64,000 nucleotides of DNA, taken from positions 123,009,503 through 123,073,502 of the forward strand of contig CM041783.1 in NCBI GenBank assembly GCA_023374045.1, in the 5' to 3' direction. This document shows, piece by piece, positions 23,206 through 35,148 of the stretch. The number at the start of each line of letters is the position of its first letter. Positions within the stretch are counted from its first letter, which is position 1. Under the pieces are notes generated by a model. It had not been told where the DNA came from. It ran no database searches and worked only from the letters and a program-made list of their open reading frames with translations. Source of the stretch: Limonium bicolor (taxonomy: Eukaryota; Streptophyta; Magnoliopsida; Caryophyllales; Plumbaginaceae). Both the position numbers and the translations under genes were made by a program.

Positions 23206-24917
23206 TGTTATACCCAAAATTTCAACCCCCCCGGAAGAGAGTCTCTACTAATAGGCTAGTAGCGAGGGTTCCCAGTTCGATCGGCACATTTCAGAGTACT
23301 AGGGACAGCTTAGTCATCTCCAGGGGCATTTTCTTAATTTTTCAAGGCTCCTAAGCCCCCTATAGGCTTTCTCTCTCCTCCAAATAAGGGTCAAATCAAT
23401 TCAAAATGCTATGAAATTTTAACCCATGATAGAGGATGACATTTTAAGCATAATGGCGTTGGAATTTTGATTTTTTAAATTTCCAATAATTTTCTAGTAA
23501 TTTCTGATTGAATCTGACGAGAAATTGAATTTAAAAATATTCCAATATCCAAAAAATTCGATTCCACTTTAGAAAAATCAGAAATATCATCCTTTACCCA
23601 TGTGTGAAATTTCATAATCAAATTCCTTTTGGAAGCCCTTGAGCTAAAACGTCGGTAAATCTCGGTTTTTACCGGATTTTTCTATCTTTAAGGAAGCCTA
23701 TATAAGGAACCTTATCCCATGATCAAAGGAGACCTCAAGAACCCTAGACTCTCAAAGAAGGCAGCCGTCTCTCTCTCTCCACGTTTTGAACCCCAGAGCC
23801 ACGATCAAACACCGAAATCTCACCAAAATCAACACCAAAACACATTTTTCAACTCCCACAACATCATCCATCATCAAACCCCCACCAAAACAGCACCAAA
23901 ACGTGAAGAATATCAAGAACAACAAGGAGTCAGAAGCTGGGTTCGAAGTTCTTCTGGATCCGCCATCAACGAGGCCTCCGAAGAATCCCGACGTGAAGAA
24001 TCCTCCTAAATTCGAAGGTAAAACAGGTTGCAATTCTACTTTTCTAACTCTCCACGACCTTATTAACTCTCTGTCAAATTTTGGGTTCAAACTAACCTTT
24101 TTACGCTTCTGTATTGCTAATTACTTTTGTTTCTGCCTTGTTACTTGTTCGCCAAGTTTCGTACATAATTCGACTTCAAACTGCAATCTTTCAATTACTA
24201 ACGAATTGTACACCTTTCAGGCTACACGTGCATAAATTTTGAGCCGAAAACACCTTCAGGAACCACCATAAAACCCCTGTCCGTGGGTGGCCACGGACAC
24301 CCACGGACGGCGGCGGGATTTTAAAATTTTAAAAATTTAGGTTTTGTTAAACTATGTCCGGGCCTACGGACATCCTGTCCGTGGCCCCGGACTTTTCAAA
24401 TTTTTGTTTTCTGTTTAATTCGACTTTTATTTTCACATAGATTAACTAGGGTCCGTGGTTACGGACATTAGGTCCGTGGCTACGGACGGAAACAAAATTT
24501 GACCTAATTCTGCCTCCGAAACCCTAGTTTAGGTAATTTCAACTTTCACTTTTAATTTTCTGTCAAAAAATGCTAAAAAACACAAAAAAACAGAAGCTCG
24601 CGCACTTAGGTTAAAACGACTCGTAATAAGCCGTAAATAAACCAAGTAGAGGAAAAACGACCTAGGAAGGGTAATGAAAGTAATTGAACCCTAATAAGTC
24701 GAATATCAAGCCCCCGAACCCGAACTCTCCTTTCCTAATTTAATCTAGGTCAAAATTAGGTGGCGACTCATAATAGGTTCCAGTGAGCTAGCTTAGGTTT
24801 TAATAATTATTGTTTTATGACATAGTTATTAATCTTAGGTTATAAGTGGACCTAAAACCCGACTAGATCCCAATCAACTTAATCCACATAGGATAGGGTT
24901 TAAAACCGAGGCTCACA
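23206..24917 (+). repeat. Element B 5' LTR
   Basis: It starts TGTTATACCCAAAA and ends GGCTCACA. A clear TATA box (CTATATAAGG, 23698-23707) implies transcription from about 23735. Downstream is an A/C-rich leader with a 149-codon open frame also present in the other LTR; I regard it as untranslated. Three GTCCGTGG/CCACGGAC inverted clusters lie at about 24279-24311, 24353-24391 and 24449-24489. One cluster is shorter than in the 3' LTR. Confidence 0.9.
23698..23707 (+). promoter_or_regulatory. TATA box, B 5' LTR
   Basis: CTATATAAGG fits the plant TATA consensus, lies about 490 bp into the LTR, and is repeated in the 3' LTR at 30153-30162. Confidence 0.7.
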
Positions 24918-24920
24918 GAC

Positions 24921-24938
24921 TGGCGACTCTGCTGGGGA
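24921..24938 (+). other. Element B primer-binding site (tRNA-Arg type)
   Basis: TGGCGACTCTGCTGGGGA starts three bases after the LTR end and is identical to the PBS of element A. Confidence 0.88.
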
Positions 24939-27590
24939 TAAATTCTTAATTTTAACTTGTTTAATTTTAAGAAAGAGGGCTTAACTCGAAAAATTGTTTA
25001 TTTATGGCTTTATTACTTTGTTCGTTTACTTTCGTGCGCACTTTAAATTTTTGCACCCTTGCATCATATGAGAGCGAGGGTCCACACAAACCAGTTCCAC
25101 CCCGGGACCCATCTAGGGTCCCCTGTCAGGGACTCACACCTTTTAGGTGATGTGAATAAGCGGGGGAAAAGAGGAGGATGTCGTCTAACCACATCCCCTT
25201 AATACCTGGGCCTTAGCCCCAAGCGTTTTCCTGGCAGTGTCCTTACCAAGCCCAATGTTTGGTCAGTCAAAGACCCGACCGTAGACGCACACCTTCAGGT
25301 GATGTGAAAAAGTGGGGAAGCCCAAAGAGAATAGCGTGCAAGCCCTATTCCTTTGTGGTAACCTGGGCCCATGCCCCAAGCACCTCTCCGGATCGATCCA
25401 TACCCGGTTTGATCAAAGCGTCTAGTGAGGACATGTTGAACTTGTGTGGGCCTTGTTTGCTTGTATGATTGGCCCACTACGCAGCCTAGAAATTGATAGG
25501 AACCTCTCCTACATCAACTCAGCCCAACCCGAATTGGCAGCTTTATTGTTTACGGCCCAGAGGCCCTGTTTGGTTTGATATGTGTGTCATTTGGGCTTCG
25601 GCCCAAAAGTTTAGACTTTGGTGATTTCTCTTTCAGCCTAATTTGAATTATCAATTTAGTTCTAGGCCCGTGAAAATAAATCTATCAATCAGGCTTTTCC
25701 ATTTCGGCCTAAGGCCCATTCTAGTCTAGGTGAACCTTTTGTTCGGGCCCTGGCCCAAAGTCCTAGATCTAGGTGTCATACCTTTTAGGCCCACTCAAAA
25801 CTACTTGTTTAGGTTTCAACTCATTCGAATTCAAGATAATTTTTCATTCATTGTAGTTTCTGGCCTCAAGGCCCAACAGGAACATCAAACAAATCTTAGA
25901 CTTCAAAGTTTCTCTCTCGGCCCAGTGGCCCATTCATAGTTCATATGGCTTCCTTCAGCCTGTACATATCACCTCCAGATTAAGGGCCTTCAGGCCCACA
26001 CAGAGTCCAAGAAGAAGACAGTCACGGTCATCTTAATGACATCCTAGCAGTCAAGAGCTCGAGTCTTCAGCATGCCGACATCAGACGGTTCAGCAGAGTT
26101 CAAATTCAAGGGAAAGTTTAGGGATCCCATGCATTCTACTGCATAACTTGCTAAAACATTCATCTTTCAAATGCATCGCTCAAAGTTTTCAAAGAATGAT
26201 CGTTTTCAAACCACCGATAAGAAGCATCGATTTTTTTCATTTTCTTCCTCATGTTCACAAATGGATGACTTTTCCGAGTCTAAAGGGTAACAAAAAAAGA
26301 TTTTATTTCACACAAGTTTCTTTTGAGAAAATGGTTCATGAAATAATTATTTCCCGACAATGGCATGCAAAGACTTGTATTTTGTTTCCGAAATTTTGAA
26401 CATGCCTTACCAAACCCCACAGCTCATCCCAAGACATCCAAATAACCCCCAAAGCGGTTCCAAATCCATATCTTTTAAATTGTTGTCATTAACCCCAAAT
26501 CAATACTGGGGGCAATCTGAGTTTAGGTACGTCATCTTTCATCTTTCGTTTAAGCGTGTGAACTAGTCTCTAAGTGAAATTCACAAGAGTGTCTTGAGCG
26601 GAAAAACTATGAGTGAATGAGCGTGTCATTTCTACACGACTCCGGTGAGACCACGTTCAAAGGTGAGGTAAACGGCATAACTTCGACCGAAGGAGATAAT
26701 TTGTAAATTTACTCTTAGATCTGCGAAAAGTAACAAAGAATGGATACACAACTATCAGGAATGACGAAGCACCTAGGTACAGCACCACATAGCCAAAAGC
26801 TTGTAAACCCTGTTATTAAACCCTAGGCACCCCCACTGAGCCTTTCATATATCCCTTTTCGATATTATGAGCTCCACAAAATAACCTAGCCAATGATGAA
26901 TGTTCGACCCGGTGACCAAAGGAAGCGAGGAGTCTGACTCTCAGATAACATTCTCATTAATCCAAAGAAGCAACGCCGCTATCAGCATGACGAAGTGATC
27001 CGCAAATGGTCCCAGAGTGACACAGGATCTAAAGAGCTCACATCAAAATAGCTCTCGAAGCCCAAAGCCGGGAAACACAAGAACCCCGAAGGCAAAAGAA
27101 AGGATAAAACAAAAGGCAAACCCGAAGTGCCTCGAAGAAATCCAAATGGCAAAAAGAGAAATGGTGTAAAGGACAACTTCAAAAGTCCAAGTCCAGAAGC
27201 TCGAAAACAACGTCAGCACAAGGCGGCTAGACGACTTCAAGACAAGGAAGATGAATCCGAGAGAAGACGCAAGTTGCAGCTTTGGTCACCCACTTAAGCT
27301 CCACATACCTCAAATATCCCTCCATGGTCCCGTTGTCCTTCATCACACCCCATGGCCACGTTATAAGCTTTAAAGACTTTCGACTTGATAGTTGTGTGTC
27401 TAATCACGTGAAAGTAACAGATCAAATGCGTAAATCCATCAAATATCGAATTCAATGGTCTAGAAGTTGTGACCGTGAGCAGAAAAAAGTACAAGCATCA
27501 AACACGCTGAGTGTAGATTAGGAAGCACCACATCGAAACATAAGCCGTGACCCTGTGAGGACGAGACTCGTTCTCACGCTTAATCAAAGA
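24939..27590 (+). other. Element B internal leader and body, non-coding
   Basis: No retroelement domain was found. A block of about 60 bp (ACCTTNAGGTGATGTGAA...GGGGAA) occurs twice, near 25140 and 25290. GGCCCA-rich sequence spans 25480-25990. A PPT-like TGGGGGCAATCTGA stands at 26507-26520. 26765-26850 resembles element A near 5540-5615. Confidence 0.55.
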
Positions 27591-27591
27591 A

Positions 27592-27691
27592 AATACTGGG
27601 GGCAATCGCGTTTCGATCGATTGCCATGAATTCTAGCTCAGCTTGTCCTAAGGAAAAATACTGGGGGCAATTGTTAGTTCCAACAATTGCC
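27592..27691 (+). other. Two PPT-like decamers each opening a perfect hairpin
   Basis: AATACTGGGGGCAAT occurs at 27592-27606 and 27657-27671, matching the GGGGGCAATC of the true PPT (29651-29661). In the first, GGCAATCG (27601-27608) pairs with CGATTGCC (27618-27625). In the second, GGCAATTGTT (27666-27675) pairs perfectly with AACAATTGCC (27682-27691). They may be duplicated priming or structural signals; no function is established. Confidence 0.7.
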
Positions 27692-28031
27692 ATGTCAACA
27701 CCAATTAAAACCCAAAGCTCGAGCATCACCATCCCACCACAGGCACACATAAGCCCTTACCACCACACACACACTCTCAAGCCCGTCATTGGCCTTACCT
27801 CCACAAAAACATCAGGCCCGTCATAACCCTGACCTCCATCCAAAATCACAACCCAATCCCAGGTCTGTCACAAATCCTGAACACCGGCAAAAGCCTTCAG
27901 CACCACAACAAACACCCCACACTTCCACCAATGACGTGTTCATTTTTTCAAGAAACAAATTGCAGATATAAAATTTTTAGTCAAGAAATGATCATTTCAC
28001 TTTCCTTTTTCAGTAGAGTCTTTCTCAAGCA

Positions 28032-28225
28032 TTGCCATGTTTGGCACAATTTTCAACAGTTCCTTGTTTTGGGCAAGCTTCCACCAAACACTCTAGTTGC
28101 ATTTTACATAACACCTCAACATTGCCATGTTTGGCACCTTTTCCAACAAATTCCTATTTTGAACGAGTATCTTTCATATATTTTGATTGCATACATCTTA
28201 TCATCATTGCCATGTTTGGCACTGC
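28032..28225 (+). repeat. Three copies of CATTGCCATGTTTGGCA
   Basis: The 17-mer occurs at about 28032, 28121 and 28206, spaced about 87 bp. Each contains the small inverted repeat TGCCA/TGGCA. Confidence 0.75.
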
Positions 28226-28269
28226 AGTGATCAATTTTATCATTTGCACGAGACCATTGCCCTCCTAAC

Positions 28270-28445
28270 TTATCATCAGTGCGAGACCCACCATCTTCAT
28301 TAGTACGAGGCCCATCATTTTCTTCAGTGCGAGACCATGCATCTTCATCAGTGCGAGACCCATCACTTTCATCAGTGCGAGACCGAGCGTCATCATCCAG
28401 TACGAGACCTAGTATCATCTTCAGTGCGAGACAAGTACGAGACAG
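28270..28445 (+). repeat. Repeat of about 25 bp with CATCAGTGCGAGACC
   Basis: Seven to eight diverged units of TTCATCAGTGCGAGACCCAT. Open frames across it are repeat by-products. Confidence 0.75.
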
Positions 28446-28455
28446 AGCGATCTAA

Positions 28456-28590
28456 GTTGGCGGGGCAGAGGCAATAAGTCCCCATCTTCATGTCAACTTC
28501 TTGGGAGAAACAACTAGTGGGCAGTGGCAATAAGTCCCCTTGGTATCTAGAAGTTATCCCAGCACCCCAGTTGGTGGGCAGAGGCAATAA
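28456..28590 (+). repeat. Three copies of GGGCAGAGGCAATAAGTCCC
   Basis: The units occur about 57 bp apart, with one having GTGG for GAGG. Confidence 0.75.
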
Positions 28591-28750
28591 GTCCCCATAG
28601 TATACCAACAAGGAGCATTGGAACGGGTTTCGGTCCCCAGAAGCATCCGAATGTCATTTTTATATCATCCATATCATTTGCATCACTTTCAACATGATCA
28701 TTTGCATAAAGTTTACCTTGAATCGTCCGTACGAAACTCCTCATCATAGA

Positions 28751-29160
28751 CAGAGATACAGATTCTCAGATCAGAGATACAGATTCTCAGCCGAAGATAC
28801 AGATTCTTCAGAGATACAGATTCTCACCCGATCAGGATACAGATTCTCAGCCGAAGATACAGATTCTTCAGAGATACAGATTCTCACTCGATCAGAGATA
28901 CAGATTCTCACCACGAAGATACAGATTCTTCAGAGATACAGATTCTCGCCCCGAAGATACAGATTCTTTAGAGATACAGATTCTCACCCGATCAGAGATA
29001 CAGATTCTCAGCCAAAGATACAGATTCTTTAGAGATACAGATTCTCACCCGATCAGAGATACAGATTCTCACCACAAAGACACAGATTCTTGAGAGATAC
29101 AGATTCTCACCCCGAAGGTACAGACTCTTCAGAGATACAGATTCTCAGCCAAAGATTCAG
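28751..29160 (+). repeat. GATACAGATTCT array
   Basis: More than twenty copies of GATACAGATTCT occur with short variable linkers (CAGCCGAA, TCAGA, CACCCGATCAGA), giving a basic period of 18-19 bp and a higher-order pattern of about 70 bp. A 112-codon frame rich in YRFS/DTDS is an artefact of the array. Confidence 0.85.
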
Positions 29161-29244
29161 ATTCACCAGAGCAGCAGAACTCACTAGAGCAGCAGAACTC
29201 ACCCGAATAGAAGAACTCGACCCAACACCAATTTTCAATCACTG

Positions 29245-29560
29245 ATAGGTAGCCAACGCCTCAGAATAGCTTGACATCATCTCATCCATTATAGGTAGTC
29301 AACGCCTTAGAATAGCTTGACATCATCTCATCCATCATAGGTAGTCAACGCCTTAGAATAGCTTGACATCATCTCATTCATTATAGGTAGTCAACGCCTT
29401 AGAATAGCTTGACGTCATTCATCCTTATAGGTAGTCGGCGCCTTAGAATAGTCTGACATTACTTCATTATTACCTTTAGGTGGTCGACGCCTTAGAACCG
29501 CTCGACACCCTTCCACTTTACTCATAGGTAGTCAGCGCCTTAGAATAGCTCGACGCAACT
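29245..29560 (+). repeat. 46-bp tandem repeat, seven copies
   Basis: ATAGGTAGTCAACGCCTTAG starts units at 29245, 29291, 29337, 29383, 29427, 29476 and 29524. The first four are exactly 46 bp apart and the later ones diverge. Confidence 0.85.
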
Positions 29561-29648
29561 TGTCGGATTGCACGTGTGGTCTTTTAAGATCCAAAATTTT
29601 GGGGTATCACTCAAGCATCAACTAGCCTTTTCATTACAAAGTCTAGTT

Positions 29649-29661
29649 GACGGGGGCAATC
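29649..29661 (+). other. Element B polypurine tract
   Basis: GACGGGGGCAATC lies directly before the 3' LTR start. Similar GGGGGCAAT copies occur upstream at 26508, 27597 and 27663. Confidence 0.75.
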
Positions 29662-31418
29662 TGTTATACCCAAAATTTCAACCCCCCCGAAGAGAGTCTC
29701 TACTAATAGGCTAGTAGCGAGGGTTCCCAGTTCGATCGGCACATTTCAGAGTACTAGGGACAGCTTAGTCATCTCCAGGGGCATTTTCGTAATTTTTCAA
29801 GGCTCCTAAGCCCCCTATAGGCTTTCTCTCTCCTCCAAATAAGGGTCAAATCAATTCAAAATGCTATGAAATTTTAACCCATGATAGAGGATGACATTTT
29901 AAGCATAATGGCGTTGGAATTTTGATTTTTTAAATTTCCAATAATTTTCTAGTAATTTCTGATTGAATCTGACGAGAAATTGAATTTAAAAATATTCCAA
30001 TATCCAAAAAATTCGATTCCACTTTAGAAAAATCAGAAATATCATCCTTTACCCATGTGTGAAATTTCATAATCAAATTCCTTTTGGAAGCCCTTGAGCT
30101 AAAACGTCGGTAAATCTCGGTTTTTACCGGATTTTTCTATCTTTAAGGAAGCCTATATAAGGAACCTTATCCCATGATCAAAGGAGGACCTCAAGAACCC
30201 TAGACTCTCAAAGAAGGCAGCCGTCTCTCTCTCTCCACGTTTTGAACCCCAGAGCCACGATCAAACACCGAAATCTCACCAAAATCAACACCAAAACACA
30301 TTTTTCAACTCCCACAACATCATCCATCATCAAACCCCCACCAAAACAGCACCAAAACGTGAAGAATATCAAGAACAACAAGGAGTCAGAAGCTGGGTTC
30401 GAAGTTCTTCTGGATCCGCCATCAACGAGGCCTCCGAAGAATCCCGACGTGAAGAATCCTCCTAAATTCGAAGGTAAAACAGGTTGCAATTCTACTTTTC
30501 TAACTCTCCACGACCTTATTAACTCTCTGTCAAATTTTGGGTTCAAACTAACCTTTTTACGCTTCTGTATTGCTAATTACTTTTGTTTCTGCCTTGTTAC
30601 TTGTTTGCCAAGTTTCGTACATAATTCGACGTCAAACTGCAATCTTTCAATTACTAACGAATTGTACACCTTTCAGGCTACACGTGCATAAATTTTGAGC
30701 CGAAAACACCTTCAGGAACCACCATAAAACCCCTGTCCGTGGGTGGTCCGGGATCCCGGACCTATGGTCCGGGACCACGGACGGGTTGTCCGTGGCCACG
30801 GACACCCACGAACGGCGGCGGGATTTTAAAATTTTAAAAATTTAGGTTTTGTTAAACTATGTCCGGGCCTACGGACATCCTGTCCGTGGCCCCGGACTTT
30901 TCAAATTTTTTTTTTCTATTAATTCGACTTTTATTTTCACATAGATTAACTAGGGTCCGTGGTTACGGACATTAGGTCCGTGGCTACGGACGGAAACAAA
31001 ATTTGACCTAATTCTGCCTCTGAAACCCTAGTTTAGGTAATTTCAACTTTCACTTTTAATTTTCTGTCAAAAAATGCTAAAAAACACAAAAAAACAGAAG
31101 CTCGCGCACTTAGGTTAAAACGACTCGTAATAAGCCGTAAATAAACCAAGTAGAGGAAAAACGACCTAAAGGGTAATGAAAGTAATTGAACCCTAATAAG
31201 TCGAATATCAAGCCCCCGAACCCGAACTCTCCTTTCCTAATTTAATCTAGGTCAAAATTAGGTGGCGACTCATAATAGGTTCCAGTGAGCTAGCTTAGGT
31301 TTAATAATTATTGTTTTATGACATAGTTATTAATCTTAGGTTATAAGTGGACCTAAAACCCGACTAGATCCCAATCAACTTAATCCACATAGGATAGGGT
31401 TTAAAATCGAGGCTCACA
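29662..31418 (+). repeat. Element B 3' LTR
   Basis: It is nearly identical to 23206-24917, including the TATA box at 30153-30162. The main difference is 49 extra bases at 30747-30795, a further palindromic cluster (TCCGGGATCCCGGA and GGTCCGGGACC). It is bounded by GTCCGTGG-type direct repeats and is missing from the 5' LTR. It ends GGCTCACA, followed by the target duplication TGCTC. Confidence 0.9.
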
Positions 31419-31423
31419 TGCTC

Positions 31424-33922
31424 ACTCGGTGCTTCACTTTGTACACATATGCAACTAAACTAACTACTCTGCCGCAATAACAACATGGTCAATCCTTAAC
31501 ATATTTCTTGAACTTGGTTCACATAACTACCGCTTCCGCGGCCACACAATATTGAGAGGTATCCCCACACTTAAAGTAGTGGTTCGTTCTTCGCTCTATT
31601 CACTTGTACAACAAAAAATTCCATAATCAATTAAATTTACGTTACACATTTAGTTTGTAGCTTATATGCCTCTTTGCCTCGAGCTGCGCTCATTATCGAC
31701 TATTCACACAAATTTTACTTCTTCATACGCCATCACATGGTTTGGAGGTTATGTTGGGCTCCATGACAAGGTCGTTGCATCACGCTTCCTTTCATGGGAT
31801 GCCCCCTTAGGAATGTCAGGTTCCCCTTTGACGACTTATACCTTCGGTGTTCAAATCGAGTATTCGTTTCAACTCTTGTTTTTGGATCACTACATTTTAT
31901 TCAACTTCAGTTGTCCTAAACACCCTTCAAGGACAGCTCTTAGGTGTTTCTAGGTTATGCCATTACATCTGGCTTGTACTTGTGGGTACGTTTAGTCAAC
32001 TACATCGCTATGCATTCTTGGCTGGGTTTAATATCCTCTCTCGTGAGATCGATATCCCCTGATAGGCTAGGTGATCATTCCGGGAGTTTCATCCCGTTTG
32101 TTGCACATTAATGTGTCCATGTTAGGCATCTACCTTACTATGTATTGGCTGGGTACTCGTTTCAGCCATCATGGTTAATCCCTCGTGACTCATGAGACAC
32201 ATGGGATGTTTTATTTACTTGTCAGTGCGCTTCACACTTCTTGACTCATAAACATTTCCTTGAAATGAATTCACTAATTCCTTTAGTCTCGTTAACTTAA
32301 CTGGGTTCTATTACTTCAACCATTTGTGGTAATCCGTTGCTCTTGTTTAACTTTTACTGTTGACCGTAGTATGGAGTCGACTACTTCCCGTGTCCCTGAC
32401 TCTACTCGTATACATATGTGGGGTACCCTACTGATACATTGCTACTTACCCGACTAACCTATAAGTAGGTCTGTCAGGCCCACAAGCTCCTATCGGAGTG
32501 CGGACATCCCACATTTAATTTTTGTACACTAGTAGTGTCCGTCACATGCATAGGTGAAGTATTCTGTTGTCAACTCCCTTATATCATCTTGTGATACATG
32601 CATTTCGTGCTTCCTGAACTTAATCAAGGGAATTCCAACTATTGTGCTCTTGGGCACGTCCTACTTTCTTATTATATTTAATATAAGTTCTGTCTTCTCC
32701 TTTGGGTAATACCCTCGGGTCATCCGATTTCTATCCAGTTGTTCAAAAGTGAACTGGGTGTAACTTACCTACCGTGTGGCGCTGATGCCGGTGTAGGTCC
32801 TCTGGTTTGGTTTAAAAGAAGGTTTGAAATAAATATGGGTTCTAAAGAAAATTTGGTTTAATGAGATTTTGAAATAAAACTGAGTTTGAAAGAAAAATTC
32901 TTGTGGTTTCACAACATCTTCTTGTCTTAACCGAGTCCAGCTTCTTGCTGACTGGTGTATTCCCAATTACAAAGGTTAGGCTGTTAAGCCCTTCCATGGT
33001 TATGATGATCTCATTTAACTTTATGTTACTTTACTAAGTACTTTGTAGTTGTTACAAATTTTCCTGAACAACCTTGTTATAGCAGCACTTGCCATGGAAA
33101 GTGCGCCATGTTAACTGGCTATCGGTTCAACACGCACCGGTTGCGGTGTTGTTTTTACCTGCACCGTATTCAATGGTCTTGTTGGCTCTTACTTGATACT
33201 CTAATTGGTAATTAATCTTCTGCACAACTTCTCACTGGTGTCACATGGTAATCATTAACTAGGGTGTTTCCCACTCTTGGAGACCCCTATTTACTTAGTA
33301 TTGTATCTTCCTCATAGCCCGTTCCCACGCACTTGCCGTGGTTACTAAGACGTGTCCCTTGTTTGGGTACTACGTTGTAGTTCCTTAATCGGTTGGTACA
33401 CCGTGGGCGACATTATTTAATAATCGTGGTCCCGTAGACACGCGTCTCGGGTTCCATTACTTCACTTCTTGCCTGTTTGATGGTTGGTGTGTTGCAAGCT
33501 GGTTGTTCTCGACTGCTCGGCATGTCGACCCAGGCTACCAGAAATTCCATTCTCCTGTGCGTAGGATCCTTCATTCTTCGCTATTAAATGTGGTTAACAT
33601 TGTTCAGGCAGAAACCGTCTCCGGGATTCCGAGTTTTCAGAATCTACCGTGTGACAGGTTCTTCGTACTTATAGAGATACTTAATAACAGCCAGACTGGG
33701 TATTCCCCAGTAAGAGAGGACTTTCATCTCTCTGGCATTGTTTCTTGAGTTATAAAACAGGGGTTGTGGAGGGCGGGAAGGATATTGTAGATTTCCAGTA
33801 CTCACTGGTAATTCCTAACTAGCGTATCTCTCACGATATCACTCAACCCTTAACCCAAAGTATTAAACTCCTAACTCGGTACTTCCTAAGCTCGGTAATT
33901 CCAGTCATCAGAGCGATACTTC
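31424..33922 (-). other. Element C internal region, right part; no gene seen
   Basis: Short frames only (up to 95 codons), and no gag, protease or pol motif on either strand. It continues the interrupted internal region of C up to the PBS. Confidence 0.5.
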
Positions 33923-33934
33923 GCTCTGATACCA
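33923..33934 (-). other. Element C primer-binding site (initiator-Met tRNA type)
   Basis: On the minus strand this reads TGGTATCAGAGC, the PBS used by most plant Ty3/gypsy chromoviruses. It is separated from the LTR end at 33982 by 47 bp that duplicate the LTR's own end. Confidence 0.82.
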
Positions 33935-34046
33935 CTTAACAACCATTTGCAGCGGAAAAGATAACTCATCATTACACTTTTTGTAACACACCAACTACAA
34001 CATTACACTTAACAACCATTTGCAGCGGAAAACATAACTCATCATT
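33935..34046 (-). repeat. Direct duplication at the C PBS/LTR boundary
   Basis: CACTTAACAACCATTTGCAG with its flank (...CGGAAAANATAACTCATCATT) occurs at about 33933-33973 and again at about 34006-34046. The first copy lies between the PBS and the LTR end TGTAACAC (33982), making an abnormally long PBS-LTR gap. Confidence 0.75.
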
Positions 34047-35023
34047 TACTTAATTCATTGGTGTTACACGCCGTTAACCACCCACGTGGCTAACAAGGCT
34101 AATACTTATACAATGTATCAGTCTGATGGACCAGATACCCGAGCATCTACACAGTACAATCCTATTCCATTTCCAAAAGTCCATATACATTACATTCCAA
34201 CGGTACCGAGTATTTACAACTGATGCCGATAACAGTTTGAGTCTTACTACACCTACAATATGTAAGTAATTTAAATAACTACCCATGTGCAGACAGCTAC
34301 CCCGTCCTACTCTCGAACGGCTTCCAGCTCCTTGTACCTGAAAGGGAAAAAGGGTGGCCCCCAAGGGGGCTCAGTACCTTTGCTGGTATGGTAATCGTGG
34401 AGCCCGCATGCTACCGGGCCACGCAAAAATAATTGTCGTCTAAGCATGCGGTTGATTATTTTTAAACCATGCATGTAAACTATAAACACATAACACACAT
34501 GTATTTAACACACATCCAAGCATCAGGATTCAAACATTTTAATCATCACATCAACACTTGTTAGATCACCTTATTGTGCTCTTTAACCCTTGAGGGTTTC
34601 TACCTTAATGGAGCTAACTCCTCACTAGACGACATTTACCCATTTAATCGGGTTATGCTTAAATTCCTCTTATAATAACTTGGTGTTGATACCCATGATC
34701 AACATATTGAACATAACAACACATATCACACGTTAACGTACACACAACATAACTCGGGGAGAGTCACGTGAGGGCTCGCACCCTAAGATGAGAGTTAGTT
34801 ATCTCTTTGGAGGCTAGAGGATCTTTCTATTCCCATGTTAAGCTCGTTACATAATAATTTATTGTTCTACTTAGAGAACGTATACTTACTTAAGATGTGT
34901 CGGATATAACATAATTTCGAGCACACCGTACACATTTACTTACTTAGATATTTCGGTCTCAATATAGAACCGTTCACACTGTACATAATCCCCCTAGACC
35001 CGAATAATAGTCAGGTAGGTAAG
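33982..35023 (-). repeat. Element C 5' LTR, piece 1
   Basis: It starts TGTAACACACC on the plus strand and is homologous to the starts of C2 (35024) and C3 (41856). It includes the conserved stem-loop at 34073-34094. It breaks at 35023, where C2 was inserted after GTAAG. Confidence 0.75.
34073..34094 (-). other. Conserved stem-loop near PBS, C copy
   Basis: Arms GTTAACCAC and GTGGCTAAC (one G-U-type change) with the four-base loop CCAC, and flanking GCC/GGC that can extend the stem. Equivalents are at 35127-35148 and 41936-41957. Confidence 0.75.
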
Positions 35024-35126
35024 TGTAACACCCCATCTGCTAATCACGCCATTACCTCTTAAACTGTCACAATTACCAATAGACTCGCAGCGGAACTCTA
35101 AATACAACAGAGGGTGAGACAACGCC

Positions 35127-35148
35127 GTTAGCCACCCATATGGCTAAC
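35127..35148 (-). other. Conserved stem-loop near LTR end, C2 copy
   Basis: Arms GTTAGCCA and TGGCTAAC pair perfectly. Compared with C3 (GTTAACCAC/GTGGTTAAC) both arms have changed together at one pair (A-T to G-C). Confidence 0.8.

Larger units (their letters stand above)
23206..31418 (+). mobile_element. Element B: complete non-coding LTR retrotransposon, TSD TGCTC
   Basis: The LTRs at 23206-24917 and 29662-31418 are near-identical. The flanks carry a perfect 5-bp duplication, TGCTC, at 23201-23205 and 31419-31423. The PBS (24921-24938) is the same tRNA-Arg-type 18-mer as in element A, and the PPT is GACGGGGGCAATC. The 4.74-kb internal region has no gag or pol. It holds five successive repeat arrays before the PPT. 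I infer an Ogre/Tat-type non-autonomous element, related to A by PBS and shared internal blocks, and inserted in element C. Confidence 0.9.

Noticed and set aside
23752..24235. 149-codon plus and 112-codon minus frames in element B, repeated at 30208-30691
   Set aside because: Present only because both LTRs carry them, on opposite strands of the same DNA, downstream of the TATA box in leader sequence; no domain recognised.
28694..29032. 112-codon frame rich in YRFS and DTDS
   Set aside because: By-product of the GATACAGATTCT array.
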